A stretch of DNA of 39,246 nucleotides. Source: Methanobrevibacter sp. Lineage in GTDB: Archaea > Methanobacteriota > Methanobacteria > Methanobacteriales > Methanobacteriaceae. Within the stretch, counting starts at the first letter, position 1. Each line of letters starts with the position of its first letter. Shown here one piece after another: positions 8,391-16,649 of this stretch. Both the position numbers and the translations under genes were made by a program. Under the pieces are notes generated by a model that was given only the letters and a program-made list of their open reading frames with translations, did not search any database and had not been told where the DNA came from. The stretch spans positions 1 through 39,246 of the forward strand of contig NZ_JAFRKB010000004.1 in assembly GCF_017431965.1 (NCBI RefSeq), given 5' to 3'.

Positions 8391-8410
8391 AAATAACTTT
8401 AAAGTTATTT
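8391..8410. repeat. Perfect 20-bp palindrome downstream of the methyltransferase gene
   Basis: AAATAACTTT is followed directly by AAAGTTATTT, a gapless perfect palindrome between the stop codon and the terminator hairpin. It may be a second terminator element or a protein-binding site. Its role is unknown. Confidence 0.5.
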
Positions 8411-8412
8411 GA

Positions 8413-9195
8413 TTATTTTTCAAGCACAGCAATATAATCCATTCTATTCCTTATCAAAGGAATCCAAGTAAACAATCTAAAAATAGGTTTATACTTGTTT
8501 ACTCCATCGAAAAGATTAACATCTTTAATCCATCTGAAATTTGGATTGATATTTACTAATTCATGGCCTTTTTGAAGACCCCATGTAAACTCTGAATTTG
8601 TTTCCTCAACAGATATCTCCTTAGTTTTTTTAACTGAACTCGGCGGCATTACCTCCATAAATATTGTACAATGTAAAAAGTTGCCACTAATGATATTCAG
8701 GATATCAGAAACATCCTTTTCTTGAAGATACATTGTCAATCCTTCAATTATGAATAATAAATTACCGCTTTCTATATTGATTTCATCCACCCACCTTTCA
8801 TCCATTGCTGAGCATGAAATAGTTTTAACCCTATCACCATCTTCAATATATTTGAGCCGGAAATTTGCGGAGTTTTCTAAATCAATATTATACCACTTGA
8901 TATAACCATTATCCAATCTGTTGAATCTTGTATCCATTCCTGAGGCAATATTGATTATTGTGCAGTGTGGATGTTTTTCTATATAATCTGACACCATATC
9001 ATCAAGTACGATTGTTCTTCCAATTACACCCATTTTCATTTTTTTATCCTTATTTGCAATTGTGAAATCGTATTCTACTTTAGATAGAACCTCTATTGCC
9101 TTTTTATCATAAAATTTATGGTTTTTTTCTTGTGAATGTTGTGCTTTAGCAAACAATGTCAAAAGCATTGTCTTTTCTACGCCTTCTAATTTCAT
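8413..9195 (-). CDS. Class I SAM-dependent methyltransferase, leucine carboxyl methyltransferase/TcmP-like family
   Basis: The 260-residue protein has the SAM-binding signature of the LCM (PF04072) family: NIASGMDTRFNRLDNG followed by WYNIDLE, then LFIIEGLTMYL and a hydrophobic FMEVMPPSS segment. Family members O-methylate carboxylates or polyketide-type small molecules; the substrate here cannot be told. The start at ATG 9195 has a strong AAAGGAGG site. The gene stands alone with its own terminator and its promoter abuts a DtxR-type palindrome, so expression may respond to iron or manganese. The promoter region is shared with a divergent UPF0280 gene. The solitary setting argues against a biosynthetic cluster. 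Confidence 0.75.
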   Translation of the reverse strand: MKLEGVEKTMLLTLFAKAQHSQEKNHKFYDKKAIEVLSKVEYDFTIANKDKKMKMGVIGRTIVLDDMVSDYIEKHPHCTIINIASGMDTRFNRLDNGYIKWYNIDLENSANFRLKYIEDGDRVKTISCSAMDERWVDEINIESGNLLFIIEGLTMYLQEKDVSDILNIISGNFLHCTIFMEVMPPSSVKKTKEISVEETNSEFTWGLQKGHELVNINPNFRWIKDVNLFDGVNKYKPIFRLFTWIPLIRNRMDYIAVLEK

Positions 9196-9245
9196 AAGTA
9201 TTCCTCCTTTAGTTATTTTGATTTATATAATGATTGAATAGTATA

Positions 9246-9255
9246 CTATATAAAT
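9246..9255 (-). promoter_or_regulatory. TATA box of the methyltransferase gene
   Basis: On the minus strand this reads ATTTATATAG, about 50 bases before the ATG at 9195. A start of transcription near 9222 would give a leader of about 27 bases containing the GGAGG site. Confidence 0.6.
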
Positions 9256-9257
9256 TT

Positions 9258-9271
9258 TTAGGTATGCCTAA
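9258..9271. promoter_or_regulatory. DtxR/MntR-type operator palindrome
   Basis: TTAGG-TATG-CCTAA is a near-perfect palindrome, extended by AAATTT/ATTTT flanks. TTAGG...CCTAA is the core of DtxR-family (iron or manganese repressor) sites in bacteria and archaea. It sits immediately upstream of the methyltransferase TATA box, over the BRE, where a bound repressor would block TFB/TBP. The divergent gene's AT-box is only about 20 bases away. Confidence 0.55.
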
Positions 9272-9322
9272 ATTTTCTTATGCATAAAAAATTTAATAAC
9301 ACATTCCCCATAATATAAGACT

Positions 9323-10039
9323 ATGCACTTCGAAGAAATCAACTTAGGCGAAACACATATCAGATTAAAAACCGATTTAGAAAAACACAATCTAAAATCC
9401 TATGTCTATTCCTTAAGATCTGATTTGAAAAATTACATCGCCAAAAATCAGGACTTTTTACTTTCTCTCGAACCGCTTAAATTAAATGAAGAAAATTTGC
9501 CTTTAATCATTAAAACTATGCATGAATCCTCACTTAAAGCGGATGTTGGTCCCATGGCATGTGTTGCAGGGACAATATCTGAGTTATCATTAAATTATTT
9601 AATCGAAAATGATTCTAAAAATTCAATTGTTGAAAATGGAGGAGACATTGCACTAATTAATGATGAAACAACCCTCTGCGGAATATACTCAAATAATGAA
9701 ATTTTAGGAAATGAAATTGCCTTTAAGATAAAACCAAGAAAAAGACCTTTAGGAATCTGCACATCCTCAGGCAAAATCGGCCATTCAATCAGTTTTGGAA
9801 GTGCAGATAGCGTGACGGTAATCAGCAGAAGTCCTTCAATTGCCGATGGCCTTGCAACAAGAATAGCCAATGATGTCTATGGCCCCACATCTGAAGATAA
9901 AGTAACAAAAGCACTGGAGACATCTGAAAACTATAAGGAATTTTTTGATGGTGTGTTAATAATATCCGATGACAATATCGGCACTGTTGGAAAACTGCCT
10001 GAAATTGTGGAAACAATGGAATTTGATGTAAAAATCTAA
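9323..10039 (+). CDS. UPF0280 family protein (ApbE-like fold)
   Basis: The 238-residue protein matches UPF0280 (COG2122), an archaeal and bacterial family related to the flavin transferase ApbE. The [13 protein letters not shown] motif, [24 protein letters not shown] and DGLATRIAN are typical. ApbE uses comparable Gly/Ser/Asp motifs for Mg-FAD, but flavin transfer is not shown for this family, so function is open. The ATG at 9323 lies about 25-30 bases after an AAAATTTAATAA box with no ribosome site between, so the mRNA is probably leaderless. It is divergent from the methyltransferase gene and followed by T-runs near 10066. Confidence 0.82.
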   Translation: MHFEEINLGETHIRLKTDLEKHNLKSYVYSLRSDLKNYIAKNQDFLLSLEPLKLNEENLPLIIKTMHESSLKADVGPMACVAGTISELSLNYLIENDSKNSIVENGGDIALINDETTLCGIYSNNEILGNEIAFKIKPRKRPLGICTSSGKIGHSISFGSADSVTVISRSPSIADGLATRIANDVYGPTSEDKVTKALETSENYKEFFDGVLIISDDNIGTVGKLPEIVETMEFDVKI

Positions 10040-10256
10040 AAAAATTAACTTTCAATAAGATAATTACTTTTTTCTTTTAAAAATCAAATAAACTTTACTA
10101 AAATTAAAATACAAGTTAACTAAAATCCATTTTTGATGCAATATTTAAATAGGATTAACTTACAATATATGAACATAGAAAAAACACATAATAAATTATT
10201 TTAAGATAATTTATTATTAAACTAAATGAATAGTTGATTGAACAGGTTAGATAGTT

Positions 10257-10544
10257 ATGTATAAGGATGAAATGATACAATTACATCAATTTTTAGTATA
10301 TGTTTTAAAATACTTAGAAGAAGAAACTCAGATAACTAATGACTGCAGCGAATACATTTCACTAAAAATAAGTCCTCACCATATTCATAAGACAAAAGCA
10401 GAACATAAACATGCAATTTTTGTCCTTTGTAAAATTATCTCCCAAGTTATTGCTGATAAAGAAGATAACTCTATTCCTGAAAATGTTCGCAATTCATTGG
10501 CAGATTTAGTTACAAGATCTGAAAAAGAACTTAAAGCAGCTTAA
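10257..10544 (+). CDS. UPF0058 family protein
   Basis: This small protein of 95 residues fits UPF0058 (PF01893), a mostly helical family found in euryarchaea. It shows the YKDEMIQLHQ start, YVLKYLEE, the conserved SPHHIHKTKAEHKHAIFVLC segment rich in His, and a C-terminal amphipathic helix. The function is unknown; the fold suggests a helical oligomer. It has its own promoter-like TTTAAATA near 10144-10151, a weak AGGT ribosome site, and T-runs (10555-10572) after the stop, so it is probably monocistronic although cpgS follows closely. Confidence 0.85.
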   Translation: MYKDEMIQLHQFLVYVLKYLEEETQITNDCSEYISLKISPHHIHKTKAEHKHAIFVLCKIISQVIADKEDNSIPENVRNSLADLVTRSEKELKAA

Positions 10545-10551
10545 TTTACTA

Positions 10552-10572
10552 TTCTTTTTTATACTTTTTTTT
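10552..10572 (+). terminator. T-run terminator after the UPF0058 gene
   Basis: Two T-runs of six and eight bases follow the stop codon by about 10 bases, with no hairpin. T-runs alone terminate archaeal RNA polymerase. Confidence 0.4.
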
Positions 10573-10628
10573 AAAAATTTTTAAATAATAATAACTTTCA
10601 TAGTAGTATTATGAAAGGTGTTAACAAA

Positions 10629-11987
10629 ATGCTTTGTTTAGTTGATGGAGAACACTATTTACCAGTCACTAAACAGGCAATAGATACTTTAAATAATCTA
10701 GAACACATTGATATAGCAGCCGCTGTTTTTATAGGAGGAACTGAAAAACTTAGAGATGATTCTGAAGAATCATACTCCGAGAAATTAGGGGTTCCGGTGC
10801 AATTTGCAAAAGATAAGGACATTCCATATGACATTATAGTTGATATGATTAGAAAATACAATATTGAAACTGTGATGGATTTAAGCGATGAACCTATCCT
10901 GGATTATCCAAAAAGATTTAAAATTGCATGCAAAGTCCTAAACGAAGGCATTTCATATGAAGGACCTGACTTTAAGTTTGAACCAACATCCCAATATGAG
11001 ATAATGGAAAAGCCTTCTATCACCATTCTTGGAACAGGAAAACGTATTGGAAAGACTGCTGTTTCAGGATTCGTATCAAGATTAATTGATAAAAACGGAT
11101 ATGAACCATGCGTAATCGCCATGGGAAGGGGAGGACCTGAAGAACCAGAAATTGTCCACGGAGAAGAATTAGAAATAAATGCCGAATTCCTACTTGAACA
11201 ATCCGAAAAGGGAGTTCATGCAGCTAGTGACCATTGGGAAGATGCATTAATGAGCAGAATCCTAACCATAGGCTGCAGACGCTGCGGTGGAGGAATGGCA
11301 GGTGAAGTATTTCTTACAAACATGAAAAAAGGTGCAAAACTGGCCAACGAAGTTGATGCTAAGTTTGCAATCTTTGAAGGAAGCGGTGCTGCAATACCGC
11401 CTATCAAAACAGATAAAAAAATCGTGCTTATCGGAGCAAACCAACCTATTGAAAATCTGACTACCTACTTCGGACCATATAGAGTGGGTTTAGGTGATTT
11501 AGTTATTTTGACAATGTGTGAAGAGCCTATGGCCGATGAAGACAAAATTAAGGCTATCGAAGAATTTGTAAGTGAAGTTAACCCTGATGCAACCGTAATA
11601 TCTACCGTATTTAGACCTAAACCATTAGATGACATTTCAGGCAAAAAGGTTCTATTTGCAACAACAGCTCCTGAAGATGTTAAAGACAAGTTAGTTGAAT
11701 ATCTGGAAAGCAACTATAGCTGTGAAATCATTGGAACAACAGCCCACCTATCCAATAGACCTTTATTACGTGAAGACATGAAAAAATACATGGACAAGGC
11801 TGAAGTGATGTTGACTGAACTTAAGGCCGCTGCAGTTGATGTTGCAACAAAAGATGCTATAGCTGCTGGATTGGAAGTGGTTTATTGTGACAATATCCCT
11901 GTTGCAATAGATGAATCCTACCCTGATTTAGCACAATCAGTTATAAAATTGGTGGATTCAGCCATTAGTGATTTTAACAACAATTAG
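10629..11987 (+). CDS. cpgS: Cyclic 2,3-diphosphoglycerate synthetase
   Basis: The enzyme closes 2,3-diphosphoglycerate to the cyclic compound cDPG with ATP, a compatible solute and phosphate store known from Methanothermus, Methanopyrus and Methanothermobacter. The P-loop [10 protein letters not shown], the [10 protein letters not shown] segment, the [11 protein letters not shown] motif, [10 protein letters not shown] and [11 protein letters not shown] match the family, and the length (about 452-458) is standard. ATG 10629 has AAAGGTG 8 bases upstream and gives [13 protein letters not shown] 10611, six codons earlier, would be leaderless, as it lies about 25 bases after an AT-box; both are possible. 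A hairpin/T-run terminator follows. The protein acts in the cytoplasm. Confidence 0.88.
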   Translation: MLCLVDGEHYLPVTKQAIDTLNNLEHIDIAAAVFIGGTEKLRDDSEESYSEKLGVPVQFAKDKDIPYDIIVDMIRKYNIETVMDLSDEPILDYPKRFKIACKVLNEGISYEGPDFKFEPTSQYEIMEKPSITILGTGKRIGKTAVSGFVSRLIDKNGYEPCVIAMGRGGPEEPEIVHGEELEINAEFLLEQSEKGVHAASDHWEDALMSRILTIGCRRCGGGMAGEVFLTNMKKGAKLANEVDAKFAIFEGSGAAIPPIKTDKKIVLIGANQPIENLTTYFGPYRVGLGDLVILTMCEEPMADEDKIKAIEEFVSEVNPDATVISTVFRPKPLDDISGKKVLFATTAPEDVKDKLVEYLESNYSCEIIGTTAHLSNRPLLREDMKKYMDKAEVMLTELKAAAVDVATKDAIAAGLEVVYCDNIPVAIDESYPDLAQSVIKLVDSAISDFNNN

Positions 11988-12018
11988 GAAAATTAAATTT
12001 TTCCTTTCTTTTTTTTAT
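11986..12018 (+). terminator. Hairpin plus T-run terminator of cpgS
   Basis: AGGAAAA and TTTTCCT pair around a 6-base loop directly at the stop codon, followed by TTCTTTTTTTT. This should end the cpgS transcript before mtxX. Confidence 0.6.
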
Positions 12019-12104
12019 TTTGTAAAAAATATACTGCATCATACGCTTCAAATAATGATAAATTAGAAAAACTTATTTTATAATAAAATACATAAATTAA
12101 ACTA

Positions 12105-12818
12105 ATGAAACGAATAGCAATAGGTGTTGGAGAAAATGAAAATATTATTCAAGCATGCCATATTTTCAAAGAAAAACACCCAGAAACAGATGTTAAACTA
12201 ATTTATAGTGATGATGACTTGGTCAGAGCAGTGTTAGATAGACAAATCGATGGCGTAGTCCGCGGGTCCCTTCCTGCATCCAATATTATGAAAGAATTGA
12301 AAGAAAAATACCCTGCTCTTTCAAGGGCAACATACGTTAATGGAAATGACTTTGAATTTTTATTGACCCCCGTTGGAATCGATGAGGGAAATACAATAGA
12401 AGAAAAATTCAAAATAACCATGAATTGTGTTGAATTCTACAAACAAGTTGGAAAAACTCCAAAAATAGCAGTACTTGCCGAAGGTAGAGAAGATGATTTT
12501 GGAAGAGGAAAAGAAGTATCCAATTCCATCAAAGACAGCAGAAAATTAACAAAACTTATTGAAGAAACTGGAGAAGAAGTTAAAAATTATTATATCCTTA
12601 TCGAAAAAGCAATAAACGATAAATGCAATATAATAATTGCTCCAAACGGAAGAGTCGGAAATATAATATTCAGAACACTAGTTCTTCTCAATTCATGGCC
12701 AAGTTATGGTGCTGTAACATTTGGTATCGACAGAACTTACATTGACACAAGCCGAGACCAAAGCATTGAAGGATATGTCAGAAGTCTAACTTTAGCAAAT
12801 GATTTGGCTAAAGACTAA
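12105..12818 (+). CDS. mtxX: MtxX / methanogenesis marker protein 4 (phosphotransacetylase-like fold)
   Basis: The 237-residue protein resembles MtxX, methanogen marker 4, a protein found across methanogens and related in fold to phosphate acetyl/butyryl transferases. Recognisable are IDGVVRGSLPAS near residue 50, VLAEGREDDFGRG, IIIAPNGRVGNIIFRTLV and a C-terminal SRDQSIEGYVRSL. In Methanosarcina mtxX was found next to methyltransferase-like genes, but no reaction is established. Here it is followed by a cis-prenyltransferase after 36 bases. The ATG at 12105 sits about 25 bases after an AT-rich box without a ribosome site, so it is probably leaderless. Confidence 0.75.
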   Translation: MKRIAIGVGENENIIQACHIFKEKHPETDVKLIYSDDDLVRAVLDRQIDGVVRGSLPASNIMKELKEKYPALSRATYVNGNDFEFLLTPVGIDEGNTIEEKFKITMNCVEFYKQVGKTPKIAVLAEGREDDFGRGKEVSNSIKDSRKLTKLIEETGEEVKNYYILIEKAINDKCNIIIAPNGRVGNIIFRTLVLLNSWPSYGAVTFGIDRTYIDTSRDQSIEGYVRSLTLANDLAKD

Positions 12819-12854
12819 GCATTTTTTATACAATACTACTGAAAAGGGATACAA

Positions 12855-13619
12855 ATGGCCGAAAACATACTTTATCGATTATATGAATGGTACATTACAC
12901 GAGATTTAAAACCAGAAAAAATGCCAAAACATGTAGCAATAATCATGGACGGAAATAGGAGATATTCCAGACTTCAGGGAAATTCGGATGTTCTTAAAGG
13001 ACATGAGATGGGAGTAGATACCTTGGAAAATGTTCTTGACTGGAGTGTTGAACTTGGAATTGAAATTGTTACTGCATATGCCTTTTCAACAGAAAACTTC
13101 AATAGGCCAAAACATGAAGTGGACGGTTTAATGAGGCTGTTTGTTATTAATTTTAAAAGATTAGTGGATCATGAAAAGATTCATAAGAATGAAGTGCGTG
13201 TAAAGGTTGTAGGTAAAACCGAATTGCTTCCGGATGATGTTAGGCAAGCAATTAAAGAAGCTGAAGATGCAACAGCACACTATAACAAAAGATTATTTAA
13301 TTTAGCTATTGGATATGATGGCCGTTTGGAAATTGTAGACTCCATTAAAAAGATTATTCAAGATGTTCAGGACGGTAAAGTTACCATTGATGATGTTGAT
13401 GAAGAATTAGTAAGTAAAAACCTCTATACCGAAGGATTGGATGATCCTAACCTAATTATTAGAACCAGCGGTGAAGAGCGTTTAAGCGGATTTTTACTTT
13501 GGCAATCTTCTTACTCCGAATTGTATTTCTGTGAAACATTATGGCCAGAACTCAGAAAAGTTGATTTTATAAGAGCTATTCGTTCATATCAAGCAAGAGA
13601 CAGAAGATTCGGAGTTTAA
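12855..13619 (+). CDS. uppS: Cis-prenyltransferase (undecaprenyl/polyprenyl diphosphate synthase family)
   Basis: The enzyme condenses isopentenyl diphosphate units in cis to form the long polyprenyl carrier lipid used for pseudomurein and glycan assembly. The hallmark [14 protein letters not shown] motif (about 25-38) holds the catalytic Asp. [42 protein letters not shown] and the C-terminal [12 protein letters not shown] follow in family order. A 254-residue length is normal. GAAAAGGGAT before the ATG serves as ribosome site. The tatD gene begins 3 bases after the stop, so the two are co-transcribed, probably with mtxX. The product chain length cannot be read from sequence. Confidence 0.92.
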   Translation: MAENILYRLYEWYITRDLKPEKMPKHVAIIMDGNRRYSRLQGNSDVLKGHEMGVDTLENVLDWSVELGIEIVTAYAFSTENFNRPKHEVDGLMRLFVINFKRLVDHEKIHKNEVRVKVVGKTELLPDDVRQAIKEAEDATAHYNKRLFNLAIGYDGRLEIVDSIKKIIQDVQDGKVTIDDVDEELVSKNLYTEGLDDPNLIIRTSGEERLSGFLLWQSSYSELYFCETLWPELRKVDFIRAIRSYQARDRRFGV

Positions 13620-13622
13620 ATA

Positions 13623-14384
13623 ATGATTGATACCCATTGCCATATTGATTTTGAGGACTTTGATAATGACCGTGAGGAAGTAATTCAAAGGGCGAAGGAT
13701 AAATTAGACTTGATTATTGCTTCCGGATTTGACAAGCAAAGTAATCAAAATGTTTTAGAACTTTCAAAAAAATATGAAGGATTTATCTATCCGACTTTTG
13801 GTTTTCATCCAGTAAGCTCACAAAATTCAACAGATGAAGAGCTAAAAGATGCGCAAGACCATCTGATTAGCAACCTTTCGGATATTGTGGCTGTCGGTGA
13901 AGTCGGAATGGATTATTATTATGTAACCGACAAAGCCTTACGCGAAAGACAGCAGGAAATTTTTACCAGCTTTTTGAATCTTGCTAATGAATACAAGGTT
14001 CCTATTGTAATGCATGTCAGGGACTGCGAGAAAAAAGCGGTTAATATCATTGAAGGATTTGATGATATTCCTTATTTTGTATTCCATTGTTATGGTGGCA
14101 GCTTGAAGACTGCAAAAAGAATTATGAACAAAGATAATTGCTTTATGAGTTTTTCTACCATGCTCTGTTATTCTAAACATCATCAGGATTTGGTTGAAAA
14201 AATAGATTTGGATTATATTTTAACTGAAACCGACAGTCCTTATTTAGCTATTACAAAAGAAGATAGAAACGAGCCGGCCAATGTTGTAAATGCTGTTAAA
14301 AAAATAGCTGAAATCAAAAAAATGGATTTGGACACCGTTGGAGAGGTAACATGCAACAACGCCCGTAAAATTTTCAAAATCTAA
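13623..14384 (+). CDS. tatD: TatD family metal-dependent hydrolase
   Basis: TatD proteins are metal-dependent TIM-barrel hydrolases, several of which are 3'-5' DNases active in repair. Metal ligands are visible: DTHCHIDF at 3-10, VGEVGMDYY near 100, MHVRD near 130, HCYGG near 155 and TETDSPYL near 200. The length of 253 matches the family. It starts 3 bases after uppS, and its last 4 bases overlap the end of a convergent gene. The DNase role is family knowledge and the substrate here is unproven. Confidence 0.9.
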   Translation: MIDTHCHIDFEDFDNDREEVIQRAKDKLDLIIASGFDKQSNQNVLELSKKYEGFIYPTFGFHPVSSQNSTDEELKDAQDHLISNLSDIVAVGEVGMDYYYVTDKALRERQQEIFTSFLNLANEYKVPIVMHVRDCEKKAVNIIEGFDDIPYFVFHCYGGSLKTAKRIMNKDNCFMSFSTMLCYSKHHQDLVEKIDLDYILTETDSPYLAITKEDRNEPANVVNAVKKIAEIKKMDLDTVGEVTCNNARKIFKI

Positions 14385-14749
14385 AAGTGATATGTAAAAT
14401 TCAAGTTTATTAAAACATCCCTATTCTCTTTTACCGCTTCAATTTCCAGTTCAAAATCTGTGAAATCATCCATTACCAATTTAATTAAATTCCAATCCAA
14501 AAGAGAGTCATTTAAAAATATTGTAAATTGGTTTTTATCAATTTTTACAGATCTTCTACAGAACAATTTAAATGCATAAAAATAAAGTTCCAATCTAAAA
14601 ATTAAATCTTCCTTATCCCCAACACCGTTTTTAAAGAATTCTTTTAAGTCTTCCTGTAGGATTTTACCTTCATCACCTACATCAGCTTTAAAAGTTTCCA
14701 TTTCGACCAGGTCTTCCATCAATTGCCTTTTTTCTTCATCACTATACAT
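14381..14749 (-). CDS. Small acidic hypothetical protein
   Basis: I do not recognise this protein of about 122 residues. It is acidic, predicted mostly helical at the N-terminus (DEEKRQLMEDLVEMET), with a central LELYFYAFKLFCRR helix and a beta-rich end. No signal peptide, membrane segment or metal motif is seen. I use ATG 14749; the in-frame GTG at 14758 belongs to the TGTGAT ribosome-site-like sequence. It ends within tatD on the other strand by 4 bases. Its upstream TATATCAT-rich DNA could hold its own promoter, separating it from the pilin genes. Confidence 0.65.
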   Translation of the reverse strand: MYSDEEKRQLMEDLVEMETFKADVGDEGKILQEDLKEFFKNGVGDKEDLIFRLELYFYAFKLFCRRSVKIDKNQFTIFLNDSLLDWNLIKLVMDDFTDFELEIEAVKENRDVLINLNFTYHF

Positions 14750-14835
14750 TTCAATCACAATTAGAATTTTAATTAACTTATATCATATAAATCTATGGAA
14801 GAGTATTTGCAACAATCCATAGTAATAATATTTTA

Positions 14836-15333
14836 TTAAACCCATTTAACATTAGCTGTTGTGAAAACATAATGCGGTGAAAAAACTGGATTGTATAATT
14901 TATTTGTTGATGACGTTGAATTGAAGCAGACCGCCAGAGATTTTCTTAAATTATAATTAATCCTATCTCCAATTGAATCAAGTTCACTTTTTGAGTACTT
15001 GTTTGATGATTTAGCATAAACCTTAAACTGAATCTTTTTCTTTCCATAATTACTATCCATTCCCAACTCTTTATAAGTGATATTTACGATATCCACAGAA
15101 TAAGGATGCATCAGATTACTTTTTGAATTGGTATAATCATCATAGGCCCCTATTGAATACATTGCAGTAGACGATTCACCAATTCCTCCAATAACACCAC
15201 TTCGAGCAGCTCCCATTGCAACATTTAACTCATTTTCGCCGGCTATAAAAACAACAGACAGCATTGCAAGCAGTATTAATACGCCAATTAAAAATATGAA
15301 TTCCGCACTTGTCTGAGCCCTGTTCTCTTTCAT
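14836..15333 (-). CDS. Archaeal pilin-like protein with class III signal peptide
   Basis: The N-terminus KENRAQTSAEFIFLIGVLI is a class III signal (PF04021): short charged leader, cleavage expected between Ala6 and Gln7, conserved Q-x-S-x-E, then a hydrophobic stretch of about 20 residues. EppA-type prepilin peptidases process such proteins, which assemble into type IV-like pili. The remaining 130 or so residues are a Ser/Tyr/Asn-rich extracellular domain with one Cys. It overlaps the upstream pilin-like gene by 4 bases, so both are co-expressed. Methanococcus Epd pilins are shorter, so this may be a minor pilin or an adhesin tip. Confidence 0.82.
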   Translation of the reverse strand: MKENRAQTSAEFIFLIGVLILLAMLSVVFIAGENELNVAMGAARSGVIGGIGESSTAMYSIGAYDDYTNSKSNLMHPYSVDIVNITYKELGMDSNYGKKKIQFKVYAKSSNKYSKSELDSIGDRINYNLRKSLAVCFNSTSSTNKLYNPVFSPHYVFTTANVKWV

Positions 15334-15725
15334 GTTATCACAATCTTACCGTCATTTGTTTTACTAATCAGATAACTTCCACCGCTATACAATTTGTAAT
15401 CAACATCTATTTTTAAAGGCAAAATAAGTGTTTCGCCTTTCTTATTGGAAAATTCCATTGTCAATTTATTTCTTTCAACAGTTATCACATAATAACCCGG
15501 TTTGGAATCTAAGTGAACGTATATCGAATAGCCTTCGCCATGTGAATTTACCTGATTGATTAAATTTGCCATATTATCTAAGATAAGCCTATGCTGCACA
15601 TCATTTTCAATATTAATGCTAGACTCTATTGCAGATTGCACAAAAAATAACAAACCTAAAGCAATAATTAGAATTATAAAGATTGATAATAAATATTCAA
15701 TTGAAATAAAACCATTTTTATCCAT
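15330..15725 (-). CDS. Type IV prepilin-like protein
   Basis: The start MDKNGFISIEYLLSIFII is a type IV prepilin-like signal: a Lys/Gly leader, a G-F cleavage site, Glu at +5 of the mature chain and a hydrophobic helix of about 20 residues. It differs from its partner, which has the QxSxE class III form. The mature part (about 100 residues) is predicted beta-rich (YSIYVHLDSKPGYYVITVE). The ATG of the next pilin gene overlaps its stop (ATGA). No peptidase or assembly ATPase is in the window. It could be a pseudopilin priming assembly of the second protein. Confidence 0.78.
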   Translation of the reverse strand: MDKNGFISIEYLLSIFIILIIALGLLFFVQSAIESSINIENDVQHRLILDNMANLINQVNSHGEGYSIYVHLDSKPGYYVITVERNKLTMEFSNKKGETLILPLKIDVDYKLYSGGSYLISKTNDGKIVIT

Positions 15726-15823
15726 ATTTTTTAATTATTTTAAATATTAATAAAGTTTGTTAAAATTAAAGCTCAATTTTAATACATAATTATTAAATAA
15801 TACTTGATATAAAAAATTATATC

Positions 15824-16576
15824 ATGAAAGGAAAAGTAATTTTCATTGGTGCAGGTCCGGGAGACCCTGATTTAATCACCGTTAAAGGAAGAAAAGTTAT
15901 TGAAGAAGCTGATGTGATTATTTATGCAGGTTCACTTGTTAATAAAGATGTCTTAAATCCTGCAAAAGATGATTGTGAAATCCACAATAGCGCTTATTTA
16001 AATCTGGAAGAAACTGACTCTATTATCACTGAAGCGGTTAATGATGGAAAATTAGTGGCTCGTGTGCATACGGGAGACCCTTCAATTTATGGTGCTATTG
16101 CTGAACAAATTCGTGAACTTAAAAAACATGACATTGAATATGAAATTATTCCTGGAGTAAGTTCACTGTTTGGAACTGCAAGTGTGCTTGAAGCAGAATT
16201 GACATTGCCTGAAATATCACAAAGTGTCATTATAACCCGTCCGGAAGGTAGAACTCCCAAGCCGGCCGGAGAAAGCATTGCAAGCTTTTCAAAACATCAT
16301 GCAACAATGTGCATATTCCTTGGAATTGGCATGATTGATAAAGTGGTGGATGAATTACTTGTAGGTTATGAAGAAACTACTCCTGTAGCAGTTGTGAAAA
16401 AAGCAACTTGGCCAGACCAACAAATAATTAGAGGAACACTTGCAGATATTGCACAAAAAGTAAAAGATGCCAATATAACAAAGACTGCAATGATTGTAGT
16501 GGGAGATGTATTAGACCCTGGCGATTTTAATGCATCCAAGCTATATGACAAAAACTTTAAACATGAATATCGCTAA
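15824..16576 (+). CDS. cbiF: Cobalt-precorrin-4 C11-methyltransferase
   Basis: CbiF methylates C11 of cobalt-precorrin-4 in the anaerobic cobalamin route, needed for the corrinoids of methanogenesis (Mtr) and for MetE-type methyl transfer. Family motifs are present: FIGAGPGDPDLITVKG at 6-21, IIYAGSLV, RVHTGDPSIYGAI, EIIPGVSSL and FLGIGM. The 250 residues match CbiF/CobM. The ATG lies about 25-35 bases after an AT-box without a ribosome site, so it is probably leaderless. It is solitary here, with no other cbi gene in the window, as is usual for Methanobacteriales with scattered cbi genes. A hairpin terminator follows at once. Confidence 0.93.
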   Translation: MKGKVIFIGAGPGDPDLITVKGRKVIEEADVIIYAGSLVNKDVLNPAKDDCEIHNSAYLNLEETDSIITEAVNDGKLVARVHTGDPSIYGAIAEQIRELKKHDIEYEIIPGVSSLFGTASVLEAELTLPEISQSVIITRPEGRTPKPAGESIASFSKHHATMCIFLGIGMIDKVVDELLVGYEETTPVAVVKKATWPDQQIIRGTLADIAQKVKDANITKTAMIVVGDVLDPGDFNASKLYDKNFKHEYR

Positions 16577-16577
16577 A

Positions 16578-16614
16578 TTAGGAAATTAAATATTTCCTAA
16601 AAAACTCTTTTTTT
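16578..16614 (+). terminator. Hairpin plus T-run terminator of cbiF
   Basis: TTAGGAAAT and ATTTCCTAA (16578-16586, 16592-16600) form a perfect 9-bp stem with a 5-base loop, one base after the stop codon. A CTC and seven T follow. It may also help the convergent hydrolase transcript to end. Confidence 0.65.
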
Positions 16615-16649
16615 AAAATAAATAATCTAAACATTAACCATTAAGAAAG

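Noticed and set aside
16578..16600. TTAGGAAAT...ATTTCCTAA as a metal-regulator site
   Set aside because: It lies one base after a stop codon between convergent genes and precedes a T-run, so it is a terminator.
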